From positions 1 through 64,000 of the forward strand of contig JASBYY010000002.1 in assembly GCA_029983675.1 (NCBI GenBank): a DNA stretch of 64,000 nt, written 5' to 3'. A program made the translations under genes and the position numbers. The notes beneath the pieces are model-generated. The model saw nothing but the letters and a program-made list of their open reading frames with translations, was not told the origin of the DNA and did not search any database. How positions within the stretch are numbered: the stretch's first letter is position 1; the number at the start of each line of letters is the position of its first letter. This DNA comes from Bacteroidales bacterium (GTDB lineage: Bacteria; Bacteroidota; Bacteroidia; Bacteroidales; F082). Shown in pieces: positions 1 through 8,052 of this stretch.

Positions 1-109
1 TTGTGTTTTCGACGGTGCCTTTCTGCCATGACGAATAGGGGTCGGCGAAATAGACGGGGGCTTTCAGCTTCTTGGAGATCAGCTTGTGTTTGGCGAATTC
101 GCCTCCGTT
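1..109 (-). pseudogene. Internal fragment of an IS30-family transposase, cut by the window edge
   Basis: On the minus strand the frame reading down from 109 gives NGGEFAKHKLISKKL followed by VYFADPYSSWQKGTVENT. This matches the conserved C-terminal catalytic region of IS30-family DDE transposases (an N-G-x-E-F segment, then F-A-x-P-Y-S-S-W and the E-N-T-N region). No transposase start and no IS terminal inverted repeat lie between it and the hcp 5' end, so this is an internal piece, not a clean IS insertion. The remainder, if any, lies left of the window. Its frame differs from that of the hcp fragment it overlaps. A real deletion or a chimeric contig end are both possible. Confidence 0.75.
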
Positions 110-186
110 TCCGGTTGCTTGCCACATACGCCACGAACTGTACAACCTGTTCCTTTTGCCGTTTCCTGACACTGGAAACAAAACAT
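79..186 (-). pseudogene. hcp: Hybrid-cluster protein (hydroxylamine reductase) 5' fragment
   Basis: A minus-strand ATG at 184-186 opens a 35-codon frame ending in TGA at 79-81. It begins MFCFQCQETAKGTGC and continues TVRGVCGK, which is the N-terminal signature of the hybrid-cluster protein, with four cysteines (residues 3, 6, 15 and 21) that ligate the N-terminal iron-sulfur cluster. The full enzyme has more than 500 residues; it acts in nitrosative-stress defence as an NO reductase or protein S-nitrosylase and was historically called hydroxylamine reductase. Homology stops near residue 26-30, where transposase-coding sequence begins in another frame. This is only the gene's 5' end and cannot make a working enzyme. 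Confidence 0.8.
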
Positions 187-248
187 TTTTTCTTCTATAG
201 CTTATTTAGTTTTAGATAAAAAATTGATTTTCTTGCATTTATTTTTGG

Positions 249-293
249 CAAAAGTAGTATGCAGAGTTCCACTCGATGGTAACAAATGTTACC
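249..293 (-). promoter_or_regulatory. Putative hcp promoter with CRP/FNR-type palindrome
   Basis: The minus strand has TACTTTTG at 256-249, matching the Bacteroidetes -7 element TAnnTTTG, 63 bases before the hcp ATG. There is no TTTG at -33. Instead a palindrome, GGTAACAAATGTTACC, lies at 278-293 (7-base arms, 2-base centre). Its centre is about 41 bases upstream of the expected start site, the classic position of a CRP/FNR-family class II activator. The regulator HcpR, a CRP/FNR-family protein, controls hcp genes in many anaerobes, so HcpR is the likely ligand; that assignment is inference. Confidence 0.55.
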
Positions 294-338
294 CATTGCA
301 ATATTTTCAGTCCATTTCATGACCATAGAAGTCTTTAA

Positions 339-384
339 TAAAAAAACCACCCCTAATGAAGCTGCTACACTTCAATAAGGGTGG
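339..384 (-). terminator. Rho-independent terminator downstream of tnaA
   Basis: On the minus strand a 15-base near-perfect stem (CCACCCTTATTGAAG paired with CTTCATTAGGGGTGG) with a loop of about 8-9 bases is followed by a run of seven T. It lies about 145 bases after the tnaA stop and is oriented to end tnaA transcription before hcp. Confidence 0.8.
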
Positions 385-527
385 CGATAATCATATAAGC
401 AACTATCAGCCAGTGCTAAAAACTGCAACAAGTCCGCAAAAAGGAGTAAAACTCTAATCGTTTCCGATTAATACGCTTCTCCTGACGGTGGCGAAAACAG
501 CAGCACTTGCAAACATTGCTATGGCAT

Positions 528-1904
528 TTATTTCAGGCGTTCCAATTGAACGGTGAAGTGGCGCATCAGTTTGGCTTCCCATGCAATACGCACACCACGG
601 TTGATCTTGTCACGTTTGTCGTACAAGTTCTTGACGGCTGCTGCAATCACATCCATGTGGTTGTCGGTATAGACACGGCGCGGGATGCAAAGGCGCACGA
701 AATCAAGACCGTCGAAACGGTTTTCATGGGTCACCGGGTCACGGTCGGCAAGCAGGTAACCGACTTCGCATGAACGAATGCCAGCTTCCAAATACAGCTC
801 GCAAGTCATGGTCTGTGCAGGGAATTCCTCCTTGGGAATGTTGGGCAAGATACGGTCGGCATCGAGGAAGATGGCGTGGCCACCGGCAGGACGCTGGTAA
901 GGAATGCCATATTCATCGAGCTTGCTGGCTAAATACTGCACCTGGTGGATACGCGTTTGAAGCATGTCGAACTCGGTATTCTCGTCAAGACCTACTGCCA
1001 TGGCATTCAGGTCGCGACCGCTCAAACCGCCGTAGGTCAGGAAACCTTCAAAAGGAATGCAGAAAGCCTTGGCGCCTTCGTACCATTCCTCATTATTGGT
1101 GGCGATGAAACCACCCATATTTACGATGGCATCCTTCTTGGCCGACATGGTCATGCTGTCAACATAAGAGAACATCTCCTTGGTGATTTCCTTGATGCTC
1201 TTGTTTTCGTAGCCTTTTTCACGGGTTTTGATGAAATAGGCGTTTTCGGCAAAACGAGCACTGTCCATATTGACCGGCACACCGTATCTATGGCAAAGTT
1301 CGCAGGTTTCGCGGATGTTCTTCATACTCACAGGCTGACCGCCAACAGTATTATTAGTAACGGTAAGCACCATGAAAGGGACATTGCCTTTATTTTCTTT
1401 CAGCACCTTTTCTAACTTTTCAAGCGAGACGTTGCCCTTGAAGGGAATTTCTAACTGCGTGTTATGTGCTTCGTCAATAGTGACATCGATAGCCTTGGCC
1501 TTGCGCATTTCGATATGACCCTTGGTAGTGTCAAAATGAGCATTACCAGGAACCACATTGCCTTCTTTCACAAGATAAGAAAACAGTACGTTTTCGGCAG
1601 CACGACCTTGATGGGTAGGGATGACATACTTGAAACCCAGCAAACGTTGAACAACCTCCTTGAACTTAAAAAAAGAAGAAGCGCCGGCATAACTTTCATC
1701 GCCTAACATCATGGCACTCCACTGACGGTCAGTCATCGAACCGGTACCGGAATCGGTCAACAAGTCAATATAAACCTGATCCGATTTCAGCATAAACACA
1801 TTGTTGTAGGCTTCAGCAAGCCATTTTTCACGTTCTTCACGTGTCGATTTGTGGATAGGCTCCACCATCTTGATTTTCCAAGATTCTGAGAATGGTAATT
1901 CCAT
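528..1904 (-). CDS. tnaA: Tryptophanase (tryptophan indole-lyase)
   Basis: PLP-dependent beta-eliminating lyase of 458 residues that splits L-tryptophan to indole, pyruvate and ammonia in the cytosol. It shows family motifs IDLLTDSGTG, THQGRAAEN, MDSARFAENAYFIK and SAKKDA; by analogy with the family, the PLP-binding lysine is the second of the KK pair (Lys257). The block MDSARFAENAYFIK is as in tryptophanase, whereas tyrosine phenol-lyase has a different residue pattern there. Tyrosine phenol-lyase is the main alternative. An in-frame upstream ATG exists at 1949, but the family N-terminus fits the start MELPFSES at 1904. The gene is monocistronic with its own terminator. No TnaC-type leader peptide is obvious upstream. 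Confidence 0.92.
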   Translation of the reverse strand: MELPFSESWKIKMVEPIHKSTREEREKWLAEAYNNVFMLKSDQVYIDLLTDSGTGSMTDRQWSAMMLGDESYAGASSFFKFKEVVQRLLGFKYVIPTHQGRAAENVLFSYLVKEGNVVPGNAHFDTTKGHIEMRKAKAIDVTIDEAHNTQLEIPFKGNVSLEKLEKVLKENKGNVPFMVLTVTNNTVGGQPVSMKNIRETCELCHRYGVPVNMDSARFAENAYFIKTREKGYENKSIKEITKEMFSYVDSMTMSAKKDAIVNMGGFIATNNEEWYEGAKAFCIPFEGFLTYGGLSGRDLNAMAVGLDENTEFDMLQTRIHQVQYLASKLDEYGIPYQRPAGGHAIFLDADRILPNIPKEEFPAQTMTCELYLEAGIRSCEVGYLLADRDPVTHENRFDGLDFVRLCIPRRVYTDNHMDVIAAAVKNLYDKRDKINRGVRIAWEAKLMRHFTVQLERLK

Positions 1905-2110
1905 GATTTTTAATATTTTATAGTAATTAATAGATTGAATTTCCGACAAAATAAAGAAAAGGGGTCTTTTTTAGATCCGCAAAAAACATTTAGAAGCGGT
2001 CGCGCTCCTTGACATTGAGAAATGTTGTTTTTTCTTTCCTCTTTTTCATTGCCGTCTTTGAATGGAAATGCGGGTCAAAATTACCAACTTTTTGAATATC
2101 CTGCAACTAT

Positions 2111-2143
2111 TTTGGAATAAAAAAGATTATTTTCCTAATTTTG
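2111..2143 (+). promoter_or_regulatory. Bacteroidetes-type promoter of the C69 dipeptidase gene
   Basis: TTTG at 2111-2114 and TAATTTTG at 2136-2143 are separated by 21 bases, matching the TTTG/TAnnTTTG consensus. The expected start near 2150 would leave a leader of about 70 bases. Confidence 0.55.
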
Positions 2144-2221
2144 ACCCCTCGAAAGCAACAGCAGCAAGGCGTTCTTACAACGCCTTCTACTTGTGACAGA
2201 CAATACAACAGACTTACAGAT

Positions 2222-3829
2222 ATGAAGAGATTTAATTCGCTGCTTCTTGCAGCTTTGCTGCTGTTCGGCATCAACGCCGCAGCGCAAGAACAGGAAATGC
2301 TTGTAGGTGCCAGTTGCACCAGCATCATGGTTGGAAAAAACGCCTCAACTGACGGATCGGTCATCACCTCGCACACCTGCGATGCTATGTACCGCACATG
2401 GGTGAGAATGGAACCTGCTGCCGACCACGAAAAAGGCACCATGCACAAGGTGTATAAAGGCACCATGCACACCGAAACGCCTTACAGCATGGAAAACCTC
2501 ACCCTTGCCGGCGAGATTCCAGAGGCGGCCCACACCTATGCTTACATGAACACGGCTTATCCCTGCATGAACGAAAAACAACTCGCCATGGGAGAAAGTA
2601 CCTTTTCCGGCCCCGACACCTTGGTTAACCCCAAAGGCATGTTTTACATCGAAGAGCTGCAACGCATCGCATTGCAACGCTGCGACAACGCCCGCGATGC
2701 CATCGCACTCATCGGCAAGATGATTAAGGAATACGGCTACGGCGACGGCGGAGAGTGCATCACCATTGCCGACAAAAATGAAGTGTGGCAGATGGAAATT
2801 TTAGGCGAAGGCCCCGAAAAAATCGGCGGCATCTGGGTGGCACAGCGCGTGCCCGACGATGAGGTGGCCGTCAGTTGCAATGTCCCGCGCATCGGCAAAC
2901 TTGACCGCAAAAACAAAGACTTCTTTCTGTGTTCCGATAATATTGAAAAGGTAGCCCTAAAATATGGACTTTGGGATGGCAAAGAGGATTTCATCTGGTG
3001 GAAAGTCTTCCCTTCATCCTATTCCGACGGCAAGAACTTCAAGGAACGCGAATGGTATATTTTCAACGAATTGGCTCCGAGCTTAAAACTCTCTTTGGAA
3101 GCCGAAGCACTGCCTTTTTCCGTCAAGCCGGAGGAAAAAGTCAGTCCACAGCGTGTCATGGAGCTGTTTCGCACCAACTACGAGGGTTCGCCTGAATTGG
3201 ACCAGACCCAAAACCTGCTGGCACCTCGTCGCCATCGGGACGCTGAAGGAAATATTGTCACCGATACTGCAGTTTGCATCAACGCCAACCCATGGATGGA
3301 CGGCAACGAACGCTCCCTTTACAACATGTTGAAACCCGGCACGGTCACTTTCTACCGTGGCGTAGCCATGTCATGGTGCTCCTACTCCACCATCATCCAA
3401 TGCCGGAGCTGGTTGCCTGATGCCGTCGGCGGCCTTTGCTGGTTCTCGATGGAAAACCCCGGACAAAGCCCACGCATCCCGATATTTGCAGGAAGTACCA
3501 AGCTCCCTGCCGGTTTTGAAATTTGCGGGCACCACCGTTACAACGAAAATGCCGCCCTGTGGCAGTACCGCAAAGCGAACAAACTGGCGCAGGTTCGCTG
3601 GGGACGCTGTAAGGACACTATGCTCGGCAACATAAAACACTACGAAGATAAAGCCTTTGCCGAGTTGCCGGCCCTTGAAAAACAAGCCGTCGATTTACTG
3701 AACGCCGACAAGGCCAAAGATGCCCAAGGCTTATTGAACCGCTACACTGCCGACTTTGCCGGTGCCACACGTCAAACCTGGATGGAAATGGAGCATAGGT
3801 TCTGGGAAATGTTCTGGACTGGCTTCTAA
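2222..3829 (+). CDS. Secreted C69-family dipeptidase
   Basis: Peptidase family C69 (PepD-like, Ntn-hydrolase fold) of 535 residues, predicted to cleave dipeptides outside the cytoplasm. Residues 1-21 form a signal peptide (basic MKRF, hydrophobic LLLAALLLFG, AAA). The conserved motif CTSIMVGKNASTDGS begins at Cys32. In this family the cysteine becomes the N-terminal nucleophile after self-processing, so the residues between signal peptide and Cys32 would be a short propeptide. An upstream in-frame ATG at 2141 lies at the expected -7 element and is not a plausible start; 2222 is chosen because it places the signal peptide at the N-terminus. Peptide scavenging fits the neighbouring tryptophanase in an amino-acid-fermenting lifestyle; that link is inference. 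Confidence 0.88.
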   Translation: MKRFNSLLLAALLLFGINAAAQEQEMLVGASCTSIMVGKNASTDGSVITSHTCDAMYRTWVRMEPAADHEKGTMHKVYKGTMHTETPYSMENLTLAGEIPEAAHTYAYMNTAYPCMNEKQLAMGESTFSGPDTLVNPKGMFYIEELQRIALQRCDNARDAIALIGKMIKEYGYGDGGECITIADKNEVWQMEILGEGPEKIGGIWVAQRVPDDEVAVSCNVPRIGKLDRKNKDFFLCSDNIEKVALKYGLWDGKEDFIWWKVFPSSYSDGKNFKEREWYIFNELAPSLKLSLEAEALPFSVKPEEKVSPQRVMELFRTNYEGSPELDQTQNLLAPRRHRDAEGNIVTDTAVCINANPWMDGNERSLYNMLKPGTVTFYRGVAMSWCSYSTIIQCRSWLPDAVGGLCWFSMENPGQSPRIPIFAGSTKLPAGFEICGHHRYNENAALWQYRKANKLAQVRWGRCKDTMLGNIKHYEDKAFAELPALEKQAVDLLNADKAKDAQGLLNRYTADFAGATRQTWMEMEHRFWEMFWTGF

Positions 3830-3852
3830 ATCTGTTCCACCATATAATAACG

Positions 3853-3882
3853 AAAAAAGCGGCGTTATGCCGCTTTTTCTTT
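3853..3882. terminator. Bidirectional terminator between the C69 peptidase and the BACON lipoprotein
   Basis: A stem AAAAGCGGC / GCCGCTTTTT with a 5-base loop is flanked by A and T runs, so it can end both convergent genes. Confidence 0.8.
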
Positions 3883-3900
3883 TTGCTTTAGTTGCAGGCA

Positions 3901-5562
3901 TTAATAAACGCTCGACTGAACGACACGCACTGTTGCAGAGCCTCCATAAACACCGCTCACCGTCACTTGTCCGATACGTTCATTAGTCAACGTGCAAGGC
4001 GTAACGGTAATCACAATAGAGCCGTTACCCGATCCTTCGGGGGGCGAGCAGGATATCCATTCACTGCTGGTCACTTTCCATAACTGGTTGGCCGTCACGT
4101 TCACCGTATATTGGCCACCTATCAAAGGCACATGCAGTTCATCCATGCCAAGCTGTATTATCGCTTCATGTCCCGACTGAACGACATATAGCCGAACCGT
4201 CCCGATAATACTTTGGATGAAAACGATGGCGTTTCTGGCAATAAATGAATCATTGGCTTGAACTGTGACCGACAAGGAGGCATTGCCATTTCCTGATGCA
4301 GGTGTGACGCTCAGCCAATCCGCATCGCAGGTGATGGTCCACGCCACATTGGCAGTAATGTTGACGGTTTTTGTCCCTGCCGCATCATCGAACTGCAAAG
4401 TGTGGTTGGGCACATCGATGGAGAGCATCGGCACGATAGTGCCAGAGTTTTGACCGACTACAATATCAACTGTCTTATCATGCGAAGTCAAGGTAACGGT
4501 GCCCGAACGGTCGCTGTTGACATAAGGATTGGCTTCGGTCTCAACGAGCAAGGTCCCATCGCCATTTCCCGAAAGAGGTGAAATAGTCAGCCAGTCGCAA
4601 TCGGTCGTGACGTTCCAATCTCTGTTACAAGAAACCTCCACCTGTCGGCTACCGCCTTCGTAGCTAAAGAAAATGCTCTTCGGATTCACGTTAATGTAGT
4701 TCAAGCTATTGAGTCCTGCCTGATTAACCTTGAGAACAGCCTTATCGGCCCCCATCCTAAAGATAGGATTATCTGAACGGTCCTCGTACAATGGGTTTTC
4801 AGTTACATGCACTGCCACAAAACAGGAGCCTTCTCCTTCTTCTGGCGACACAGAAATCCAATCGGGACAATTGGTCGATTTCCATTGACCTGGAGCGTGA
4901 AGAAACAGTGTGTCCACACCAGCTTCATAGCCGAAATCCAATACAGAGGGATAGGTTGCTATTTTCTCGGAATGGCACTGATAGATTTTAACCTCACGCG
5001 ACAATCCCGAACAAGTCAATGTGACATAAGCCCGACGCAAATCGAAATCATCGGAAACACCCGAAGCCACGGTAACCTTAACTTGCCCGTCTCCTTCTCC
5101 AGCCTGAGGCTCCAAACTGATCCAAGGTTCAGGGCAGGACACCGTCCATGGTGCGCTTGCCACAACATTAAGTGTCAGCGTGTCACCACCGATACGGGCA
5201 TCAAAAAACACAGGAGAAACGGTCAGAAACTGTTCTGCAAAAGTCTTTTGACTGACTTCAAGGACGGCGGATTTATGTTCGGTAACCAACGAAATGCGGA
5301 CATCGCGATCAGCGCCCAAAACATTTCTCGGTGCAGTTAGCGACAAGGTGGCATTCCCAGTACCCATTGAGGTTGAAAGGGTTATCCAATCGGGGCATCC
5401 TTCAACGGTCCAATCGCCATTCGATGACACGGCAACATCCACCGTTCCCCCTTCGGTGGGTATCACTACCGAACTCGGATCGACCGATACATTCGTCTTT
5501 CTACATGCTACTGCCAGCAATAGCACAGCAGCAAACAACACTATGTTTCTTAGTTTTGACAT
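3901..5562 (-). CDS. Lipoprotein made of six tandem BACON domains
   Basis: 553 residues. The N-terminus MSKLRNIVLFAAVLLLAVAC is a type II signal peptide with lipobox cysteine at residue 20. The rest is six repeats of about 85-90 residues (roughly 27-112, 113-198, 199-285, 286-375, 376-465, 466-553). Each has a W-x-V core followed by a DW(I/L)xxSP-like motif and a SGxGxG(S/T) turn, as in WTITCDADWLSVTPASGNGN. BACON domains are Ig-like modules of Bacteroidetes surface proteins, suggested to bind carbohydrate or mucin or to act as spacers. No catalytic domain is present, so this is a pure adhesin or spacer rod. It probably sits on the outer membrane. A -7 match (TATTTTTG, 5594-5587 minus) precedes it. 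Confidence 0.9.
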   Translation of the reverse strand: MSKLRNIVLFAAVLLLAVACRKTNVSVDPSSVVIPTEGGTVDVAVSSNGDWTVEGCPDWITLSTSMGTGNATLSLTAPRNVLGADRDVRISLVTEHKSAVLEVSQKTFAEQFLTVSPVFFDARIGGDTLTLNVVASAPWTVSCPEPWISLEPQAGEGDGQVKVTVASGVSDDFDLRRAYVTLTCSGLSREVKIYQCHSEKIATYPSVLDFGYEAGVDTLFLHAPGQWKSTNCPDWISVSPEEGEGSCFVAVHVTENPLYEDRSDNPIFRMGADKAVLKVNQAGLNSLNYINVNPKSIFFSYEGGSRQVEVSCNRDWNVTTDCDWLTISPLSGNGDGTLLVETEANPYVNSDRSGTVTLTSHDKTVDIVVGQNSGTIVPMLSIDVPNHTLQFDDAAGTKTVNITANVAWTITCDADWLSVTPASGNGNASLSVTVQANDSFIARNAIVFIQSIIGTVRLYVVQSGHEAIIQLGMDELHVPLIGGQYTVNVTANQLWKVTSSEWISCSPPEGSGNGSIVITVTPCTLTNERIGQVTVSGVYGGSATVRVVQSSVY

Positions 5563-5693
5563 AACAATTATGAGTTAGATTTCAAGCAAAAATAATAAAA
5601 TATTCCGATTTCCGGTTGCTATTCGCTTGAAATGCCATCCATGGATTATTCACAGCAAGCGGTTACGATGTTCAGACAACAGCGGTGCAGGCA

Positions 5694-5725
5694 CAAAAAA
5701 GGGTGCTCGTTTCCGGCACCCTTTA
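5694..5725 (-). terminator. Terminator of the foldase/envelope operon
   Basis: On the minus strand AAAGGGTGCC pairs with GGCACCCTTT-type arm (loop about 7 bases) and runs into TTTTTT. It lies about 20-50 bases after the stop of the SurA/PpiD-like gene. Confidence 0.75.
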
Positions 5726-5745
5726 GTCTTTTCTTACAATGAAAA

Positions 5746-7869
5746 TCAATAGAAAACAGCTCTATTGTCTTCTATCTTGGCTTTTTTACGCAATGCGTTG
5801 TAAACGCCTCCGTTCAAAATACTATTAGCGAAACGCGAGTTCATTTCTTTAATGATACCACTATAATCCTCCGTCGGGGCTGCATTGTTATGCTTCACAT
5901 TACGGATGACGAAAGCACTGGTATTGCCGGCAACCGGTCCCACAACATCGCCTTCCTTCATACCCATGACGGTTCCAATGATACTGGCTTCCACGCCAAA
6001 GTTACCCAAGGCACGTGATTCGACTGTAACATCGTTCACCGTAGTGGATTCAGCACCCAGTTCATTGACCATGCGCTGATAGTCATCGCCACAAGCCTTC
6101 ATCTTCTCAACGGCCATCTCGCCTTTTTTCTTATTGAGGATCTGATATTTGAGTTGTTCGGCAACTTCATTTATAGGTGCATATCCCTCAGGAATGACCT
6201 TGGTAAGGGCTGCAACAACAAACATGTCATCAAGGTCGAAGATGGAGGAAATGTCGTTAAGCTTTGTCTTGGAATCGAAAGCCCAACGCACAATCTGCCG
6301 AGGATTCTTGACACCAGTAATCTGGTAGGTTCCGCTACTCAAACGAGGCATGGTGCGCTTGGTGAGGCCGTCCTTTTCGATGGCTTCGTTGAAAGCATCG
6401 TAACTCGTGCTTTCCGTCACAAACTTATTGGCCTGGGCAAAGACATTCTGATAGGTCTCGGTGCTTGCCACCAGTTCATGGGTCAAGTAGGCAAGACGCA
6501 TTTTGCGCTGAGGAGCATTTTTGTCGGTCACTTTAATCACGTGGTAGCCAAAGGGGGTTTCCACTACGCCGAGTGTTCCAACAGCGTTTTTCACCACAAA
6601 TTCGTTGAAGGCATACACCATCATGCCATCGGTAAACCAATCCAAGTCGCCACCTTTGTCTTTGGAACCATCGCTCGAATACTTGGCAGCAAGTTCACCA
6701 AACAAAGTCGCATTCTTAGGAACGTTCTTCAGAGCATTCAGTATGCTATCGGCTCGCATTTTAGCGACTTCCTTGGTAGTCACTGTGTCGGTGCTACGCA
6801 ACGAACCGATGAAAGGTATGAGGATATGGCTGGCGCGAAGCGAGTCAGAACGCATCTGAACATCCATAACACGAACGAGATTAAACGTCTCACCGTCTCT
6901 GTAAGGACCAAACACATAACCCACTTCACGGTTCTGATTGAAGAGTATGGTGTCAATGGCCATCGACACATCTTTCTTTGCCTTCCATGTGCTATCATAA
7001 CGATGGTCAGAATTGGCGTTGACAAAATTAATCACGTTGGCGGACTGTGTGAATTCCGACTTCAAGTCATCAACAAAACTGGCGGCATTCATAATATCTT
7101 CCTGCGAAGGTTTCACTTCGAACACCACGTATTCAATGCCACGTGTTTCATCGGTTTCATACTTGTATTTGTTTTCGTTGTAGAAAGCCTGATTGTCCTT
7201 GTCGGTCACCACAACAGTGGTGTCGGCAATATTGCTATAACGATAGGCCACCACATCGGCAGAGACCTTGTTATTCCTGTTTTCGTAGATTCTTTGAGCC
7301 AGCTTGGTAGGCACGAAATAGGAAGCCTTCACTAAGTTTTCAAACTTGGTCTGCAAGCGGTTTTCCTGCACCTGCTTCTCGAAATCGAACCATTGTGCCT
7401 TGGCTTCAGGAGCAAAGTTCTCGATATTGGACAAATAGTTGTTCAGCATATTGCGATCAAAGTTGCCATTGACATCAGTGAACGTCTGGACGACCCATTG
7501 GTGGGGTTCTTCACCCACAAACTGGTCGTACAATTCCTCTTCCGAAACATTCATGCCCAGCGCTTCATACTCCTTTGTCATGATGTTGTTTGCAATCATT
7601 TGCTCAAGAGTGCTGTTGTAAACGCCAAGTGTCTGTTCAGACGAAAGGCTGTTGACTCCTTGGTTTCTGCGTTGGTTCTCAACGTTCTTCTTCGCCTGTT
7701 GATCAAAGTCCTGATACGGAATCTTCTCTCCGTTTACCACGGCGATGTTGTATTCACGACCTCTATTTGAACTTTGGAAAAGGTCTTGCAAAACGAACGC
7801 CAACAAGGCGAGACCAATGAAGGCGATCAATAAGCCGGAACGTCTTCTGATTTTTTCAATTACTGCCAT
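5746..7869 (-). CDS. Membrane-anchored SurA/PpiD-like peptidyl-prolyl isomerase
   Basis: 707 residues. One N-terminal transmembrane anchor (residues 12-31, LLIAFIGLALLAFVLQDLF) follows a basic start, so the body is periplasmic. A SurA/PpiD-type N-terminal chaperone domain covers about 35-240, and a PpiC-type parvulin domain covers about 345-455 (RASHILIPF through FGYHVIKVTD). A C-terminal helical region shares the PpiD layout. PpiD and SurA assist folding of outer-membrane proteins leaving the Sec translocon. It is the last gene of an envelope cluster; a -7 match TAAATTTG (7920-7913 minus) suggests it may also have its own promoter. Confidence 0.85.
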   Translation of the reverse strand: MAVIEKIRRRSGLLIAFIGLALLAFVLQDLFQSSNRGREYNIAVVNGEKIPYQDFDQQAKKNVENQRRNQGVNSLSSEQTLGVYNSTLEQMIANNIMTKEYEALGMNVSEEELYDQFVGEEPHQWVVQTFTDVNGNFDRNMLNNYLSNIENFAPEAKAQWFDFEKQVQENRLQTKFENLVKASYFVPTKLAQRIYENRNNKVSADVVAYRYSNIADTTVVVTDKDNQAFYNENKYKYETDETRGIEYVVFEVKPSQEDIMNAASFVDDLKSEFTQSANVINFVNANSDHRYDSTWKAKKDVSMAIDTILFNQNREVGYVFGPYRDGETFNLVRVMDVQMRSDSLRASHILIPFIGSLRSTDTVTTKEVAKMRADSILNALKNVPKNATLFGELAAKYSSDGSKDKGGDLDWFTDGMMVYAFNEFVVKNAVGTLGVVETPFGYHVIKVTDKNAPQRKMRLAYLTHELVASTETYQNVFAQANKFVTESTSYDAFNEAIEKDGLTKRTMPRLSSGTYQITGVKNPRQIVRWAFDSKTKLNDISSIFDLDDMFVVAALTKVIPEGYAPINEVAEQLKYQILNKKKGEMAVEKMKACGDDYQRMVNELGAESTTVNDVTVESRALGNFGVEASIIGTVMGMKEGDVVGPVAGNTSAFVIRNVKHNNAAPTEDYSGIIKEMNSRFANSILNGGVYNALRKKAKIEDNRAVFY

Positions 7870-8052
7870 TTTTTACCTATTTATAGTATTAATTCTTCAA
7901 AATTTGAGCCTGCAAATTTAGTAAAGGATTTGAAACGAAACCTACTTCCACGCTAAATTTATTTTTTTCACCGCCGACCTTATTCTATCATCATGAATTT
8001 TTTTACATGAATAAATTTGTAATATCTTTATTTTCAACGACTTATAACAAAA

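Larger units (their letters stand above)
187..527. other. Intergenic region between hcp 5' end and tnaA 3' end
   Basis: No coding potential is seen. It holds the hcp promoter and palindrome (249-293) and the tnaA terminator (339-384), both listed separately. The stretch 385-527 is the tnaA 3' untranslated region, with nothing further recognised. Confidence 0.6.

Noticed and set aside
528..1904. Tyrosine phenol-lyase
   Set aside because: The MDSARFAENAYFIK region matches tryptophanase better; remains the main alternative but less likely.
6154..7335. A 393-codon plus-strand open frame
   Set aside because: It is antisense to the foldase gene, which has clear signal anchor and parvulin motifs. 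The plus frame has no family signal and starts inside that gene.
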